Source: Streptomyces sp. LHD-70
Lineage (GTDB): Bacteria > Actinomycetota > Actinomycetes > Streptomycetales > Streptomycetaceae
Reading direction: 5' to 3'
Length of the DNA stretch: 64,000 bases
NCBI RefSeq assembly: GCF_031157275.1
Contig: NZ_JAVIFW010000005.1
Span: 310,001 to 374,000 of the forward strand
Below are positions 1 through 13,806 of this stretch, in pieces; the first letter of the stretch is position 1; each line of letters starts with the position of its first letter. The notes beneath the pieces are model-generated. The model was given only the letters and a program-made list of their open reading frames with translations. It ran no database searches and had not been told where the DNA came from. The translations under genes and the position numbers were made by a program.

Positions 1-452
1 CCCCAGCTGATCAGCTGCTCGGTGAGGACCGAGGGGGACTGGTCGTAGATCACCGCGAGGGTGCGCAGGTCGTCCTGGCGGATCGAGAGCACCTTGCCGT
101 TGTAGTCACCGCGCTGGGACTGGATCGTCGCCGCGTAACGCTGCAGCGGGCCGGCCTTCTCCTGCGGGACGTGGGCCAGGCGCTCCAGGTCGAGGACCAG
201 CTTCGGCGGCGGCTCGGCGGCACCGCCGGGCGTCGTGCCCGGGAGCAGCTCCTGCACGGGGACGCCGTAGAAGTCCGCCAGCTCGGCGAGGCGCTGCACG
301 GTCACGGCGCGATCGCCGCGCTCGTAGGAGCCCACCACGACGGCCTTCCAGCGGCCCTGGGACTTCTCCTCGACACCGTGGAGGGAAAGGCCCTGCTGGG
401 TGCGGATGGCCCGGAGCTTGGCCCCGAGCTGTTTGGCGTATTCGCTGGACAT
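1..452 (-). CDS. bldD: BldD, developmental master repressor (3' end outside window)
   Basis: c-di-GMP-responsive transcription factor that represses sporulation genes during vegetative growth. About 150 of the usual ~167 residues are visible; the last few lie beyond position 1. An N-terminal XRE-type helix-turn-helix (about residues 8-65, starting MSSEYAKQLGAKLRAIR) is followed by the C-terminal effector domain. That domain contains the known c-di-GMP signature RxD-X8-RxxD, seen here as RGD, eight residues, then RQDD. The ATG at 452 gives the N-terminus known for Streptomyces BldD. The gene diverges from the pyrimidine operon, as in other Streptomyces. Confidence 0.96.
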   Translation of the reverse strand, partial: MSSEYAKQLGAKLRAIRTQQGLSLHGVEEKSQGRWKAVVVGSYERGDRAVTVQRLAELADFYGVPVQELLPGTTPGGAAEPPPKLVLDLERLAHVPQEKAGPLQRYAATIQSQRGDYNGKVLSIRQDDLRTLAVIYDQSPSVLTEQLISW

Positions 453-500
453 ATAGCTCCCCGGACGCTGCATTCTGCGGCCTCGACCGCGTGCCTGTGA

Positions 501-511
501 CTCACTGTGAG
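501..511. promoter_or_regulatory. Palindrome in bldD promoter region, candidate operator
   Basis: CTCACTGTGAG is a perfect inverted repeat 49 bases upstream of the bldD start. BldD is known to bind its own promoter, and this is the obvious symmetrical element there. It only partly fits my memory of the BldD box, so autoregulation through this site is inference. Confidence 0.35.
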
Positions 512-619
512 ATTACGCAGCGTTACTTGTCTGCGTCAAGCCGAATGGTCCGTACCGGCCTTCCGGGGGCCTGTGAACTGCGGTGTTGCCGCTGCTGCTA
601 AGCTGGCTGGCGCAATCTC

Positions 620-1248
<629 letters not shown>

Positions 1249-1338
1249 CACCCCGGATCCACCCGTGTGCGTCCGGTGTGCGCCACTGCGCGCCCTCATG
1301 CCTGAAAAAGTTCTGAACTCCCCTTTGGAGCCTGCCCG

Positions 1339-2319
1339 ATGATGCGCCACCTCATCTCGGCCGCCGACCTCTCCCGCGACGACGCCGTCCTGATCCTCGA
1401 CACCGCCGAGGAGATGGCCCGCGTCGCGGACCGGCCGATCAAGAAACTGCCCGCCCTGCGCGGACGGACCGTCGTGAACCTCTTCTTCGAGGACTCGACG
1501 CGTACCCGGATCTCCTTCGAGGCCGCCGAGAAGCGGCTCTCCGCGGATGTCATCAACTTCGCCGCCAAGGGATCGAGCGTGTCGAAGGGCGAGTCCCTCA
1601 AGGACACCGCCCAGACCCTCGAAGCCATGGGCGTCGACGCGGTCGTCATCCGGCACGGTGCCTCCGGCGCCCCGTACAACCTGGCGACCTCCGGCTGGAT
1701 CGACGCCGCCGTGATCAACGCCGGTGACGGCACCCACCAGCACCCCACGCAGGCGCTGCTCGACGCATTCACCATGCGCCGCCGCCTGATCGGACCCGAC
1801 GCCGGGCTCGGCCAGGACCTGGGCGGCAAGCGGATCACGATCGTCGGCGACGTCCTGCACAGCCGGGTCGCCCGCTCCAACGTCGACCTGCTGCACACGC
1901 TCGGCGCCGAGGTCACCCTCGTCGCGCCGCCCACCCTGCTGCCCGTCGGCGTGGACAGCTGGCCCTGCGAGGTGTCGTACAGCCTCGACCAGGTGCTCGC
2001 CAAGTCCGACGCCGTGATGATGCTGCGGGTGCAGCGGGAGCGGATGAACGCCGCGTTCTTCCCGACCGAGCGCGAGTACGCGCGGCGGTACGGGCTCGAC
2101 GGCTACCGGATGGCGAAGATGCCGGAGCACGCCATCGTGATGCACCCCGGCCCGATGGTCCGCGGCATGGAGATCACCGCCGAGGTCGCCGACTCCGAGC
2201 GCTGCACGGCCATCGAGCAGGTCGCCAACGGCGTGCACACCCGTATGGCCGTCCTCTATCTGCTGCTCGGCGGCAACGAACCCGCCGGCGCCACCACCCG
2301 TACCGAGGAGAGCAAGTAA
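1339..2319 (+). CDS. pyrB: Aspartate carbamoyltransferase catalytic subunit
   Basis: Catalyses carbamoyl phosphate + aspartate to N-carbamoyl-aspartate, the committed step of UMP synthesis. The 326 residues show the carbamoyl phosphate motif STRTR at 53-57, the [11 protein letters not shown] motif, and the C-terminal [11 protein letters not shown] segment. No regulatory pyrI is present; actinobacterial enzymes work with PyrC. Two ATGs are adjacent at 1339 and 1342; the first was taken. It ends three bases before pyrC starts. Confidence 0.97.
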   Translation: MMRHLISAADLSRDDAVLILDTAEEMARVADRPIKKLPALRGRTVVNLFFEDSTRTRISFEAAEKRLSADVINFAAKGSSVSKGESLKDTAQTLEAMGVDAVVIRHGASGAPYNLATSGWIDAAVINAGDGTHQHPTQALLDAFTMRRRLIGPDAGLGQDLGGKRITIVGDVLHSRVARSNVDLLHTLGAEVTLVAPPTLLPVGVDSWPCEVSYSLDQVLAKSDAVMMLRVQRERMNAAFFPTEREYARRYGLDGYRMAKMPEHAIVMHPGPMVRGMEITAEVADSERCTAIEQVANGVHTRMAVLYLLLGGNEPAGATTRTEESK

Positions 2320-2321
2320 TC

Positions 2322-3608
2322 ATGAGCAAGATCCTTATCCGTGGTGCCAAGGTCCTCGGTGGCGAAGCGCAGGACGTGTTGATCGACGGCGAGACGATCG
2401 CCGAGGTCGGTACGGGACTGAGCGCCGAGGGCGCGACCGTCGTCGAGGCCGACGGCCAGGTGCTCCTTCCGGGCCTCGTCGACCTGCACACGCATCTGCG
2501 CGAGCCCGGCCGTGAGGACTCCGAGACCGTCCTGACCGGCACGAAGGCCGCCGCGCGCGGTGGCTGGACCGCCGTGCACGCGATGGCCAACACCTTCCCC
2601 GTCGCCGACACCGCCGGCGTCGTCGAGCAGGTCTGGCGGCTCGGCAAGGAGTCCGGCTACTGCGACGTGCAGCCGGTCGGCGCCGTCACCGTCGGCCTGG
2701 AGGGCAAGCAGCTCGCCGAGCTCGGCGCCATGCACGACTCGGCCGCGGGCGTGAAGGTCTTCTCCGACGACGGCAAGTGCGTCGACGACGCCGTGATGAT
2801 GCGCCGCGCCCTGGAGTACGTGAAGGCCTTCGACGGAGTCGTCGCGCAGCACGCCCAGGAGCCCCGGCTCACCGAGGGCGCCCAGATGAACGAGGGCACC
2901 GTCTCCGCCGAGCTGGGCCTCGGCGGCTGGCCCGCCGTCGCCGAGGAGTCGATCATCGCCCGCGATGTCCTCCTCGCCGAGCACGTCGGCTCCCGCGTGC
3001 ACATCTGCCACCTGTCGACCGCCGGTTCGGTCGAGATCGTGCGCTGGGCCAAGTCCCGCGGCATCGACGTCACCGCCGAGGTCACCCCGCACCACCTGCT
3101 CCTCACCGACGAGCTGGTGCGTTCGTACAACCCGGTCTACAAGGTCAACCCGCCGCTGCGCACGGAGAAGGACGTCATGGCGCTGCGCGAGGCGCTGGCC
3201 GACGGCACCATCGACATCGTCGCCACCGACCACGCCCCGCACCCGCGCGAGGACAAGGACTGCGAGTGGGCCGCCGCCGCCATGGGCATGGTCGGCCTGG
3301 AGACCGCCCTGTCCGTGGTCCAGCAGACGATGGTCGACACCGGGCTGCTCGACTGGGCGGGCGTCGCCCAGCGGATGTCCGTCAACCCGGCGAAGATCGG
3401 CCGCCTTGAGGGCCACGGCCGGCCCGTCTCGGCAGGCGAGCCCGCCAACCTCACCCTGGTCGATCCGGCATACCGTGGAGCGGTGGACCCCGCGGGCTTC
3501 GCCTCCCGCAGTCGCAACACCCCCTACGAGGGCCGCGAGCTGCCGGGTCGCGTCACCCACACCTTCCTGCGGGGCCGGGCCACGGTCATCGACGGGAAGC
3601 TGGCGTGA
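2322..3608 (+). CDS. pyrC: Dihydroorotase
   Basis: Zn-dependent amidohydrolase closing carbamoyl-aspartate to dihydroorotate. The 428 residues are normal for the class I enzyme. The metal-binding HxH is in DLHTHLREPG (His56, His58), and the catalytic-Asp segment ATDHAPH lies near the C-terminal third. The ATG has an AGGAGAG-type ribosome site. The stop overlaps the next gene's GTG as GTGA, indicating translational coupling inside the operon. Confidence 0.97.
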   Translation: MSKILIRGAKVLGGEAQDVLIDGETIAEVGTGLSAEGATVVEADGQVLLPGLVDLHTHLREPGREDSETVLTGTKAAARGGWTAVHAMANTFPVADTAGVVEQVWRLGKESGYCDVQPVGAVTVGLEGKQLAELGAMHDSAAGVKVFSDDGKCVDDAVMMRRALEYVKAFDGVVAQHAQEPRLTEGAQMNEGTVSAELGLGGWPAVAEESIIARDVLLAEHVGSRVHICHLSTAGSVEIVRWAKSRGIDVTAEVTPHHLLLTDELVRSYNPVYKVNPPLRTEKDVMALREALADGTIDIVATDHAPHPREDKDCEWAAAAMGMVGLETALSVVQQTMVDTGLLDWAGVAQRMSVNPAKIGRLEGHGRPVSAGEPANLTLVDPAYRGAVDPAGFASRSRNTPYEGRELPGRVTHTFLRGRATVIDGKLA

Positions 3609-4201
3609 GCACACCTTGGATTTTCGCCGCCGAACAGAAATCGGCGGAAGTGACGGACTGGGCCGCGCGCATCGGCTGGCTCGTCGGACTCGCGCTCTTC
3701 GTGGCGCTCGTCTACTGGCTGATGCGCCAGGGCTGGAAGTGGCGCGGCACGCTCCAGGGCGATCTGCCCGAGCTGCCCGCGCTGCCGACCGAGCCCGGCC
3801 CGGCGAGACTTGAGCTGAGCGGCCGGTACCACGGCTCCACGACCGCCGGGCAGTGGCTCGACCGCATCGTGGCGCACGGACTCGGCACCCGCAGCCGGGT
3901 CGAGCTGACCCTGACGGACGCGGGACTGAGCGTCGTACGCCCCGGAGCCGGCGACTTCTTCGTCCCAGCCGGGCAACTGCGCGAGGCCCGGCTCGACAAG
4001 GGCATTGCGGGCAAGGTCCTCGCCGAGGGCGGCCTGCTCGTCGTGACCTGGGCGCACGGCGACAAGCTGCTCGACTCCGGCTTCCGCTCCGACCACGCCG
4101 CCGAGCACACGGCCTGGGTCGAGGCCATCGACTCCATGACCAGCACCACCACCGAGACCAGCAACACCACCGACAACACGACGGAAGGCGCCGCACGATG
4201 A
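3605..4201 (+). CDS. Membrane-anchored PH-like domain protein of the pyr operon
   Basis: Function unknown. One N-terminal membrane segment (about residues 24-42, [18 protein letters not shown]) is followed by a soluble domain of about 120 residues with alternating strands that looks like a bacterial pleckstrin-homology-type fold. The C-terminus is Thr/Ser/Asn-rich. It overlaps pyrC (GTGA) and carA (ATGA), so it is co-translated with the pathway. A gene in this slot is conserved in Streptomyces (SCO1485 position). A direct role in pyrimidine synthesis is not shown by anything in the sequence. Confidence 0.85.
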   Translation: MSTPWIFAAEQKSAEVTDWAARIGWLVGLALFVALVYWLMRQGWKWRGTLQGDLPELPALPTEPGPARLELSGRYHGSTTAGQWLDRIVAHGLGTRSRVELTLTDAGLSVVRPGAGDFFVPAGQLREARLDKGIAGKVLAEGGLLVVTWAHGDKLLDSGFRSDHAAEHTAWVEAIDSMTSTTTETSNTTDNTTEGAAR

Positions 4202-5329
4202 CGACCTCCACCCGGGGAGCCAAGACTCCCGCCGTACTCGTCCTGGAGGACGGCCGCATGTTCCGCGGCCGCGCCTACGGGGCCGTGGGGGAGACCTTCG
4301 GCGAGGCCGTGTTCTCCACCGGCATGACCGGCTACCAGGAGACCCTGACGGACCCCTCGTACCACCGCCAGGTCGTCGTGATGACCGCCCCGCACGTCGG
4401 CAACACCGGCGTCAACGACGAGGACCCCGAGTCCGGACGGATCTGGGTGTCGGGCTATGTCGTCCGCGACCCCGCCCGCGTCCACTCCAACTGGCGCGCC
4501 CAGCGCTCCCTCGACGAGGAGCTGCGCGCCCAGGGCGTCGTCGGCATCTCCGGCGTCGACACCCGCGCGCTGACCCGGCACCTGCGGGAGCGCGGCGCGA
4601 TGCGCGTCGGCATCTTCTCCGGCAACGCGCTCCCCGACGAGGGCACCATGCTCGCCGAGGTCCGCCAGGCCTCGGAGATGAAGGGCGCGAACCTGTCCGC
4701 CGAGGTGGCCACCAAGGAGACGTACGTCGTCCCCGCGATCGGCACCAAGAAGTTCACCGTCGCCGCCGTGGACCTCGGCATCAAGGGCATGACCCCGCAC
4801 CGCATGGCCGAGCGCGGCATCGAGGTGCACGTGCTGCCCGCGACCGCCACGGCCGAGGACATCTACGCCGTGAACCCCGATGGCGTCTTCTTCTCCAACG
4901 GGCCGGGCGACCCGGCCACCGCCGACCACCCGGTCTCCGTGATGCAGGCGGTCCTCGCGCGCAAGACCCCGCTCTTCGGCATCTGCTTCGGCAACCAGAT
5001 CCTGGGCCGCGCCCTCGGCTTCGGCACGTACAAGCTGAAGTACGGCCACCGCGGCATCAACCAGCCGGTGCAGGACCGCACCACCGGCAAGGTCGAGGTC
5101 ACCGCGCACAACCACGGCTTCGCCGTCGACGCGCCCCTCGACAAGGTCTCCGACACGCCTTACGGGCGCGCCGAGGTCTCCCACGTCTGCCTGAACGACC
5201 AGGTCGTCGAAGGACTGCAGCTGCTCGACCAGCCGGCCTTCTCCGTCCAGTACCACCCCGAGGCGGCGGCCGGACCGCACGACGCCGCGTACCTCTTCGA
5301 CCGCTTCGTGAATCTGATGGAGGCCGAGC

Positions 5330-5337
<8 letters not shown>
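4198..5337 (+). CDS. carA: Carbamoyl phosphate synthase small (glutaminase) subunit
   Basis: Hydrolyses glutamine and channels ammonia to CarB. 379 residues. The N-terminal small-subunit domain begins [14 protein letters not shown]; the C-terminal class I glutaminase has nucleophile Cys263 in LFGICFGNQ and His353/Glu355 in YHPEA. The ATG at 4198 overlaps the preceding stop (ATGA). An in-frame extension upstream is rejected because it runs through the preceding gene. It overlaps carB by 8 bases. Confidence 0.97.
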
Positions 5338-8638
<3,301 letters not shown>

Positions 8639-8646
8639 CGATCGGG

Positions 8647-8676
8647 GAGGGGGACACCGGAAACGGTGTCCCCCTC
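8647..8676 (+). terminator. Strong hairpin between carB and pyrD
   Basis: A perfect 13-bp stem (GAGGGGGACACCG with its complement) closes a GAAA tetraloop. Only a short CTTC follows, so it may act as a partial terminator or as an RNA-stability element separating carAB from pyrDF. Confidence 0.65.
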
Positions 8677-8711
8677 TTCGTGACCTCCCTGAGGACACCC
8701 AGGAACACTCC

Positions 8712-9812
8712 ATGTACAAGTTCTTCTTCAACCTCGTCTTCAAGCGCATGGACCCGGAGCAGGCCCACCACCTGGCCTTCCGCTGGATCCGTCTCGCCGC
8801 CCGCGTCCCGGTCCTGCGCACCTTCGTCGCCGCCGCGCTCGCGCCGCGCTTCAAGGAGCTGCGCACCGAGGCCCTCGGCCTGCGCATGCACGGGCCTTGC
8901 GGCCTCGCCGCCGGCTTCGACAAGAACGCCGTCGCGATCGACGGGATGGCGATGCTCGGCTTCGACCACGTCGAGATCGGCACCGTCACCGGCGAGCCGC
9001 AGCCCGGCAACCCCAAGAAGCGCCTGTTCCGGCTCGTCCCGGACCGCGCCCTCATCAACCGCATGGGCTTCAACAACGAGGGCTCGGCTGCCGTCGCCGA
9101 ACGCCTCCACGCGCGCGTGCCGGTGTTCAAGCCCGTCGTGGGCGTGAACATCGGCAAGACCAAGGTCGTCCCCGAGGAGGAGGCCGCCGCCGACTACGTG
9201 AAGTCCACCGAGCGCCTCGCCGGGCACGCGGACTACCTGGTCGTGAACGTCTCCTCGCCCAACACCCCCGGCCTGCGCAACCTCCAGGCCACGGAGTCCC
9301 TGCGCCCGCTGCTCACCGCGGTACGGGAAGCGGCCGACCGCACGGTCACCGACCGCCGCGTCCCGCTGCTCGTCAAGATCGCCCCGGACCTCGCGGACGA
9401 GGACGTCGACGCCGTCGCCGACCTCGCCGTGGAACTGGGCCTCGACGGCATCATCGCCACCAACACGACCATCGGCCGCGAGGGCCTGACCTCGGACCCC
9501 GCGCTGTGCCAGGAGACCGGCGGCCTCTCCGGCGCCCCGCTCAAGGAGCGCTCCCTGGAGGTCCTGCGCCGCCTCTACGCGCGCGTGGGGGACGACATCA
9601 CCCTGGTCGGCGTCGGCGGCATCGAGAACGCCGAGGACGCCTGGCAGCGCATCCTCGCCGGCGCCACCCTCGTCCAGGGCTACAGCGCCTTCATCTACGA
9701 GGGCCCGTTCTGGATGCGCGCCATGCACAACGGCCTCGCGGCCCGCCTGAACACCAGCCCGTACGCCACGCTCGCCGACGCCGTCGGCGCCGACGTGAGG
9801 AAGTCCGCATGA
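8712..9812 (+). CDS. pyrD: Quinone-dependent dihydroorotate dehydrogenase (class 2)
   Basis: Membrane-associated FMN enzyme oxidising dihydroorotate to orotate with menaquinone. 366 residues. An N-terminal amphipathic helix region typical of class 2 ([19 protein letters not shown]) precedes the barrel. The catalytic Ser of class 2 enzymes is Ser181 in [11 protein letters not shown]; class 1 enzymes carry Cys there. The FMN-site GGxxGAPL segment ([10 protein letters not shown]) is present. The stop overlaps pyrF's ATG (ATGA). Confidence 0.96.
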   Translation: MYKFFFNLVFKRMDPEQAHHLAFRWIRLAARVPVLRTFVAAALAPRFKELRTEALGLRMHGPCGLAAGFDKNAVAIDGMAMLGFDHVEIGTVTGEPQPGNPKKRLFRLVPDRALINRMGFNNEGSAAVAERLHARVPVFKPVVGVNIGKTKVVPEEEAAADYVKSTERLAGHADYLVVNVSSPNTPGLRNLQATESLRPLLTAVREAADRTVTDRRVPLLVKIAPDLADEDVDAVADLAVELGLDGIIATNTTIGREGLTSDPALCQETGGLSGAPLKERSLEVLRRLYARVGDDITLVGVGGIENAEDAWQRILAGATLVQGYSAFIYEGPFWMRAMHNGLAARLNTSPYATLADAVGADVRKSA

Positions 9813-10648
9813 CGACCTACGAGCCCTTCGGCGCCCGCCTCCGTCGCGCCATGGACGAGCGCGGCCCGCTCTGCGTCGGCATCGACCCGCACGCCGCGCT
9901 GCTGGACTCCTGGGGCCTGCCCGACTCGGTCGACGGCCTGGAGCGGTTCTCCCGCACCGTCGTCGAGGCGCTCGGCGAGACCGTCGCCGTGTTCAAGCCG
10001 CAGTCCGCGTTCTTCGAGCGCTTCGGCTCGCGCGGCGTCGCCGTACTGGAACAGACCGTGGCCGACGTCCGCGCGGCCGGCGGCCTGGTCGTCATGGACG
10101 CCAAGCGCGGCGACATCGGCTCCACCATGGCGGCGTACGCGGAGACCTTCCTGCGCAAGGACTCCCCGCTGTTCTCGGACGCCCTGACCGTCTCCCCGTA
10201 CCTCGGCTACGGCTCCCTCAAGCCCGCCGTCGACCTCGCGCGGGAGAACGGCGCCGGACTCTTCGTGCTCGCGCTCACCTCCAACCCGGAGGGCGCCGAG
10301 GTCCAGCACGCTGTACGGGCCGACGGACGCAACGTCGGCGCGACCATCCTGGCGCACCTCGCCGAGGAGAACGCGGGCGCCGAGCCCCTCGGCTCCTTCG
10401 GCGCGGTCGTCGGCGCGACGCTCGGCGACCTCTCCTCGTACGACCTCGCCATCAACGGCCCGCTGCTCGCCCCCGGCATCGGGGCACAGGGCGCGACCCC
10501 GGCGGACCTTCCGGCGGTCTTCGGCGCGGCCGTGCGCAACGTCGTGCCGAACGTCAGCCGCGGCGTGCTGCGGCACGGGCCGGACGCGGGCGCCCTGCGC
10601 GACGCCGCGGAGCGCTTCGCGGACGAGGTGCGGGCGGCCGTCGCGTAG
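9809..10648 (+). CDS. pyrF: Orotidine 5'-phosphate decarboxylase (type 2)
   Basis: Last step to UMP. 279 residues, the length of the actinobacterial type 2 enzyme. The catalytic Asp-Lys-Asp signature is VVMDAKRGDIGST with Lys99. The phosphate-binding C-terminal loop VPNVSRGV is visible. Start at 9809 by ATGA overlap with pyrD; upstream in-frame sequence is a shadow. It closes the pyr operon and is followed by an intrinsic-type terminator. Confidence 0.97.
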   Translation: MTTYEPFGARLRRAMDERGPLCVGIDPHAALLDSWGLPDSVDGLERFSRTVVEALGETVAVFKPQSAFFERFGSRGVAVLEQTVADVRAAGGLVVMDAKRGDIGSTMAAYAETFLRKDSPLFSDALTVSPYLGYGSLKPAVDLARENGAGLFVLALTSNPEGAEVQHAVRADGRNVGATILAHLAEENAGAEPLGSFGAVVGATLGDLSSYDLAINGPLLAPGIGAQGATPADLPAVFGAAVRNVVPNVSRGVLRHGPDAGALRDAAERFADEVRAAVA

Positions 10649-10664
10649 CGAGATCGGCAGTCGA

Positions 10665-10707
10665 TCACCGGGCGGGCCCCACGTCGGGAGCCCGCCCGGT
10701 GACTTTT
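10665..10707 (+). terminator. Terminator of the pyr operon
   Basis: A 13-bp stem, TCACCGGGCGGGC pairing with GCCCGCCCGGTGA, with a 12-base loop, followed by CTTTT. It lies 17 bases after the pyrF stop. Confidence 0.8.
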
Positions 10708-10717
10708 GTCGCGACAA
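10706..10717. promoter_or_regulatory. 12-bp palindrome upstream of mihF
   Basis: TTGTCGCGACAA is a perfect palindrome at the edge of the pyr terminator, about 225 bases before the sIHF start. It could be an operator; nothing identifies its ligand. Confidence 0.25.
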
Positions 10718-10940
10718 CCAGCCGTCTCCCACCTCAATTCCGGTGCAATATGCCGGAAATGTATAGTTCAGCGGAGGCTGACCAGGACTTTTCCGCTGTT
10801 CTCGCTGACTCCAGCGGTCCTGGCCGCTAGTCTCCGTCGAGAGTGGACGGGCAAACGTTGCTCGTTGCTCCCCTGGTGTGGGGCGACTAGGTTCCTCACC
10901 GGTCCGTATCCGACAGATCGACAACCGAGGTGACGTAGGC

Positions 10941-11264
10941 GTGGCTCTTCCGCCCCTTACCCCTGAACAGCGCGCAGCCGCGCTCGAAAAGGCCGCCGCG
11001 GCTCGCCGGGAGCGGGCCGAGGTCAAGAATCGACTCAAGCACTCCGGCGCCTCCCTCCACGAGGTCATCAAGCAGGGCCAGGAGAACGACGTCATCGGCA
11101 AGATGAAGGTCTCCGCCCTCCTCGAGTCGCTCCCCGGCGTGGGCAAGGTCCGCGCCAAGCAGATCATGGAGCGCCTCGGCATCTCCGAGAGCCGTCGGGT
11201 GCGCGGCCTCGGCTCCAACCAGATCGCGTCCCTGGAGCGTGAGTTCGGCGGCACCGCCGCCTGA
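10941..11264 (+). CDS. mihF: Actinobacterial integration host factor sIHF/MihF
   Basis: Small basic nucleoid protein that bends DNA and stimulates topoisomerase; in Streptomyces it affects sporulation and antibiotic production. The 107 residues are nearly identical to the protein known from S. coelicolor: an N-terminal helix ([22 protein letters not shown]), then a helix-two-turn-helix DNA-binding segment around [22 protein letters not shown]. The GTG at 10941 follows GAGGTGACGTAGGC and yields the known N-terminus; an in-frame upstream extension is not supported. Confidence 0.95.
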   Translation: MALPPLTPEQRAAALEKAAAARRERAEVKNRLKHSGASLHEVIKQGQENDVIGKMKVSALLESLPGVGKVRAKQIMERLGISESRRVRGLGSNQIASLEREFGGTAA

Positions 11265-11302
11265 CGGTCTCAGGCACTCCTGAGAACCTGGATAATCGCT
11301 GC

Positions 11303-11896
11303 ATGGCTGCAACATCCCGGGGGGCGACCCCCGTACCCCCGGAATCACGTCCGCGACTGACCGTGCTCTCCGGCCCCTCGGGGGTCGGCAAGAGCACGGT
11401 CGTCGCTCATATGCGCAAGGAACACCCCGAGGTCTGGCTCTCGGTGTCCGCCACGACCCGCAAGCCGCGCCCCGGGGAGGAGCACGGCGTGCAGTACTTC
11501 TTCGTCACCGACGAAGAGATGGACAAGCTGATCGCCAACGGCGAGCTGCTCGAGTGGGCCGAGTTCGCGGGCAACCGCTACGGCACCCCCCGGGCCGCCG
11601 TGCTCGAACGCCTGGAGGCGGGCGAGCCCGTACTCCTGGAGATCGACCTGCAGGGCGCCCGTCTGGTCCGCGAGTCGATGCCCGAGGCCCAGCTGGTCTT
11701 CCTCGCGCCGCCCAGCTGGGAGGAGCTGGTCCGCCGGCTCACCGGCCGGGGCACGGAGGCGCCCGAGGTCATCGAACGCAGGCTGGCGGCCGCACGCGTG
11801 GAGCTCGCGGCCGAGTCGGAGTTCGATACGACCCTTGTCAACACCTCCGTCAAGGACGTGGCCCGTGAGCTGCTAGCCTTGGTGAACGTTGTGTGA
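11303..11896 (+). CDS. gmk: Guanylate kinase
   Basis: Phosphorylates GMP to GDP with ATP. 197 residues. The Walker A loop is [10 protein letters not shown] (23-32), the GMP-binding segment includes [14 protein letters not shown], and the lid/Asp region is [10 protein letters not shown]. It sits between the nucleoid protein and RNA polymerase omega genes, the usual actinobacterial order. Confidence 0.97.
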   Translation: MAATSRGATPVPPESRPRLTVLSGPSGVGKSTVVAHMRKEHPEVWLSVSATTRKPRPGEEHGVQYFFVTDEEMDKLIANGELLEWAEFAGNRYGTPRAAVLERLEAGEPVLLEIDLQGARLVRESMPEAQLVFLAPPSWEELVRRLTGRGTEAPEVIERRLAAARVELAAESEFDTTLVNTSVKDVARELLALVNVV

Positions 11897-11939
11897 TCAG
11901 GCGTTGTCTGATCTTTTTCCATTCTTCGGAAGGTAGAGC

Positions 11940-12212
11940 GTGTCCTCTTCCATCACCGCGCCCGAGGGCATCATCAACCCGCCGATCGACGAGCTCCTCG
12001 AGGCCACCGACTCGAAGTACAGCCTCGTGATCTACGCGGCCAAGCGCGCGCGCCAGATCAACGCGTACTACTCGCAGCTCGGCGAGGGTCTCCTCGAGTA
12101 CGTCGGTCCGCTGGTGGACACCCACGTCCACGAGAAGCCGCTCTCGATCGCCCTGCGCGAGATCAACGCGGGTCTGCTGACCTCCGAGGCCATCGAGGGC
12201 CCGGCTCAGTAA
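11940..12212 (+). CDS. rpoZ: RNA polymerase omega subunit
   Basis: Small subunit that chaperones beta' folding. 90 residues, GTG start after GGAAGGTAGAGC. The conserved core, [20 protein letters not shown] followed by [12 protein letters not shown], is intact. Followed by a long perfect hairpin. Confidence 0.97.
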   Translation: MSSSITAPEGIINPPIDELLEATDSKYSLVIYAAKRARQINAYYSQLGEGLLEYVGPLVDTHVHEKPLSIALREINAGLLTSEAIEGPAQ

Positions 12213-12258
12213 GCGCAGCTTTCTCACCGGCGCAGCATTCGTAGGCGCAGGTTTTTTT

Positions 12259-12297
12259 CACCACAGGCCCGGCAGCGCGACTGCCGGGCCTGTGGTG
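12259..12297 (+). terminator. Hairpin terminator after rpoZ
   Basis: A 17-bp near-perfect stem built around ACAGGCCCGGCAG / CTGCCGGGCCTGT with loop CGCGA. A T7 run lies just before the stem, so it also reads as a terminator on the other strand. Confidence 0.75.
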
Positions 12298-12337
12298 TGT
12301 CATGGGTACGAACCGCATCGCGAATGGGGAGTGGGCA

Positions 12338-13555
12338 GTGGACAAGCCGAAGGTCGTCCTGGGGGTCAGCGGGGGCATCGCCGCGTACAAGGCCTGTGAG
12401 CTGCTGCGTCGGCTGACGGAGTCCGGTCATGACGTACGGGTCGTGCCGACCGGGTCCGCCCTGCAGTTCGTCGGCGCCGCCACCTGGTCCGCGCTCTCCG
12501 GGCACCCCGTCTCCACCGAGGTCTGGTCCGACGTCCACGAGGTCCCGCACGTCCGCATCGGGCAGCAGGCCGACCTCGTCGTCGTCGCCCCCGCCACCGC
12601 GGACATGCTCGCCAAGGCGGCCCACGGCCTTGCCGACGACCTGCTCACCAACACGCTCCTCACGGCCCGCTGCCCGGTCGTCTTCGCGCCCGCCATGCAC
12701 ACCGAGATGTGGGAGCACCCGGCCACGCAGGAGAACGTCGCCACGCTGCGCCGCCGCGGCGCCGTCGTCATCGAGCCCGCCGTCGGCCGCCTCACCGGCG
12801 TCGACACCGGCAAGGGCCGCCTGCCCGAGCCCGGCGAGATCTACGAGGTCTGCCGACACGTCTTGCAGCGTCACAGCCTGGCCCGGGGCACCGCCGAGGC
12901 CGACCTCAGCGGCCGCCACGTCGTGGTCAGCGCGGGCGGCACGCGTGAACCCCTCGACCCCGTGCGGTACCTGGGCAACCGGTCCTCCGGCAAGCAGGGG
13001 TACGCGCTCGCCCGCACCGCGGCCGCGCGGGGTGCGCGGGTCACGCTGATCGCCGCCAACGCCCAGCTGCCCGACCCTGCCGGGGTGGACGTCGTGCACG
13101 TGGGCACCGCCGTACAGTTGCGTGAGGCCGTACTGAAGGCGGCGCCGGAGGCCGATGCCGTGGTCATGGCCGCGGCCGTGGCCGACTTCCGGCCCGCGAC
13201 GTACGCCGCCGGGAAGATCAAGAAGAAGGACGGGCAGGAGCCCGAGCCGATCGCGCTCGTACGCAACCCCGACATCCTCGCCGAGATCGCCGCGGACCGG
13301 GCCAGGGAGGACCAGGTGATCGTCGGCTTCGCCGCCGAGACCGACGACGTCCTCGCCAACGGCCGCGCCAAGCTCGAGCGCAAGGGCTGCGACCTGCTCG
13401 TCGTCAACGAGGTCGGCGAGCGCAAGACGTTCGGCGCCGAGGAGAACGAAGCCGTCGTCCTCGGGGCCGACGGCAGCGAGACCCAGGTGCCGCACGGTCC
13501 GAAGGAGGCCCTTGCTGACACACTCTGGGATCTTGTCGTGCCTCGCCTCGGCTGA
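12338..13555 (+). CDS. coaBC: Bifunctional phosphopantothenoylcysteine decarboxylase / synthetase (Dfp)
   Basis: Two consecutive steps of coenzyme A synthesis. The N-terminal flavoprotein domain (CoaC, KPKVVLGVSGGIAAYKAC at the start, APAMHTEMW motif) is followed by the CoaB synthetase with RYLGNRSSGKQGYALA and AAAVADFRP...KIKKK. About 405 residues from the GTG at 12338, which matches the family N-terminus and follows GGGGAGTGGGCA. An ATG at 12302 is in frame and possible but adds 12 residues without homology. Confidence 0.95.
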   Translation: MDKPKVVLGVSGGIAAYKACELLRRLTESGHDVRVVPTGSALQFVGAATWSALSGHPVSTEVWSDVHEVPHVRIGQQADLVVVAPATADMLAKAAHGLADDLLTNTLLTARCPVVFAPAMHTEMWEHPATQENVATLRRRGAVVIEPAVGRLTGVDTGKGRLPEPGEIYEVCRHVLQRHSLARGTAEADLSGRHVVVSAGGTREPLDPVRYLGNRSSGKQGYALARTAAARGARVTLIAANAQLPDPAGVDVVHVGTAVQLREAVLKAAPEADAVVMAAAVADFRPATYAAGKIKKKDGQEPEPIALVRNPDILAEIAADRAREDQVIVGFAAETDDVLANGRAKLERKGCDLLVVNEVGERKTFGAEENEAVVLGADGSETQVPHGPKEALADTLWDLVVPRLG

Positions 13556-13663
13556 GCCGCGAAAGTTTGTGACGTTCGCTCCACCGGGTGTCCCGAACTC
13601 CGAGAAATCGGGCATGGGCCCCCTGGTGGAGACCTATCGTCGTACCGCAGAATGCAGTGCCGC

Positions 13664-13757
13664 AGGTCACTGGACTCCCACTAAGCGAGACACGTGGTCC
13701 AGTGGCCGGAGGTGACCGATAAACTGGTGGCGGACCACCGCCGGGCGCAGCTCCCGG
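13664..13757 (+). promoter_or_regulatory. Structured leader upstream of metK
   Basis: Three hairpins in a row: GGTCACTGGAC (13665-13675) with GTCCA and GTGACC (up to 13717), GGTGG/CCACC (13726-13739), and CCGGG/CCCGG (13741-13757). They end 50 bases before the metK start. Whether they are transcribed with metK is unknown. No recognised SAM riboswitch core is visible. Confidence 0.35.
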
Positions 13758-13806
13758 CAGGTCCGTCAATGATCAGCCAGCAGCCGCTGCAACCCCAGGG
13801 AGCGTT

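Noticed and set aside
13556..13806. SAM riboswitch (SAM-II/SAM-IV) before metK
   Set aside because: The stems do not match the recognised cores; reported only as an unclassified structured leader.
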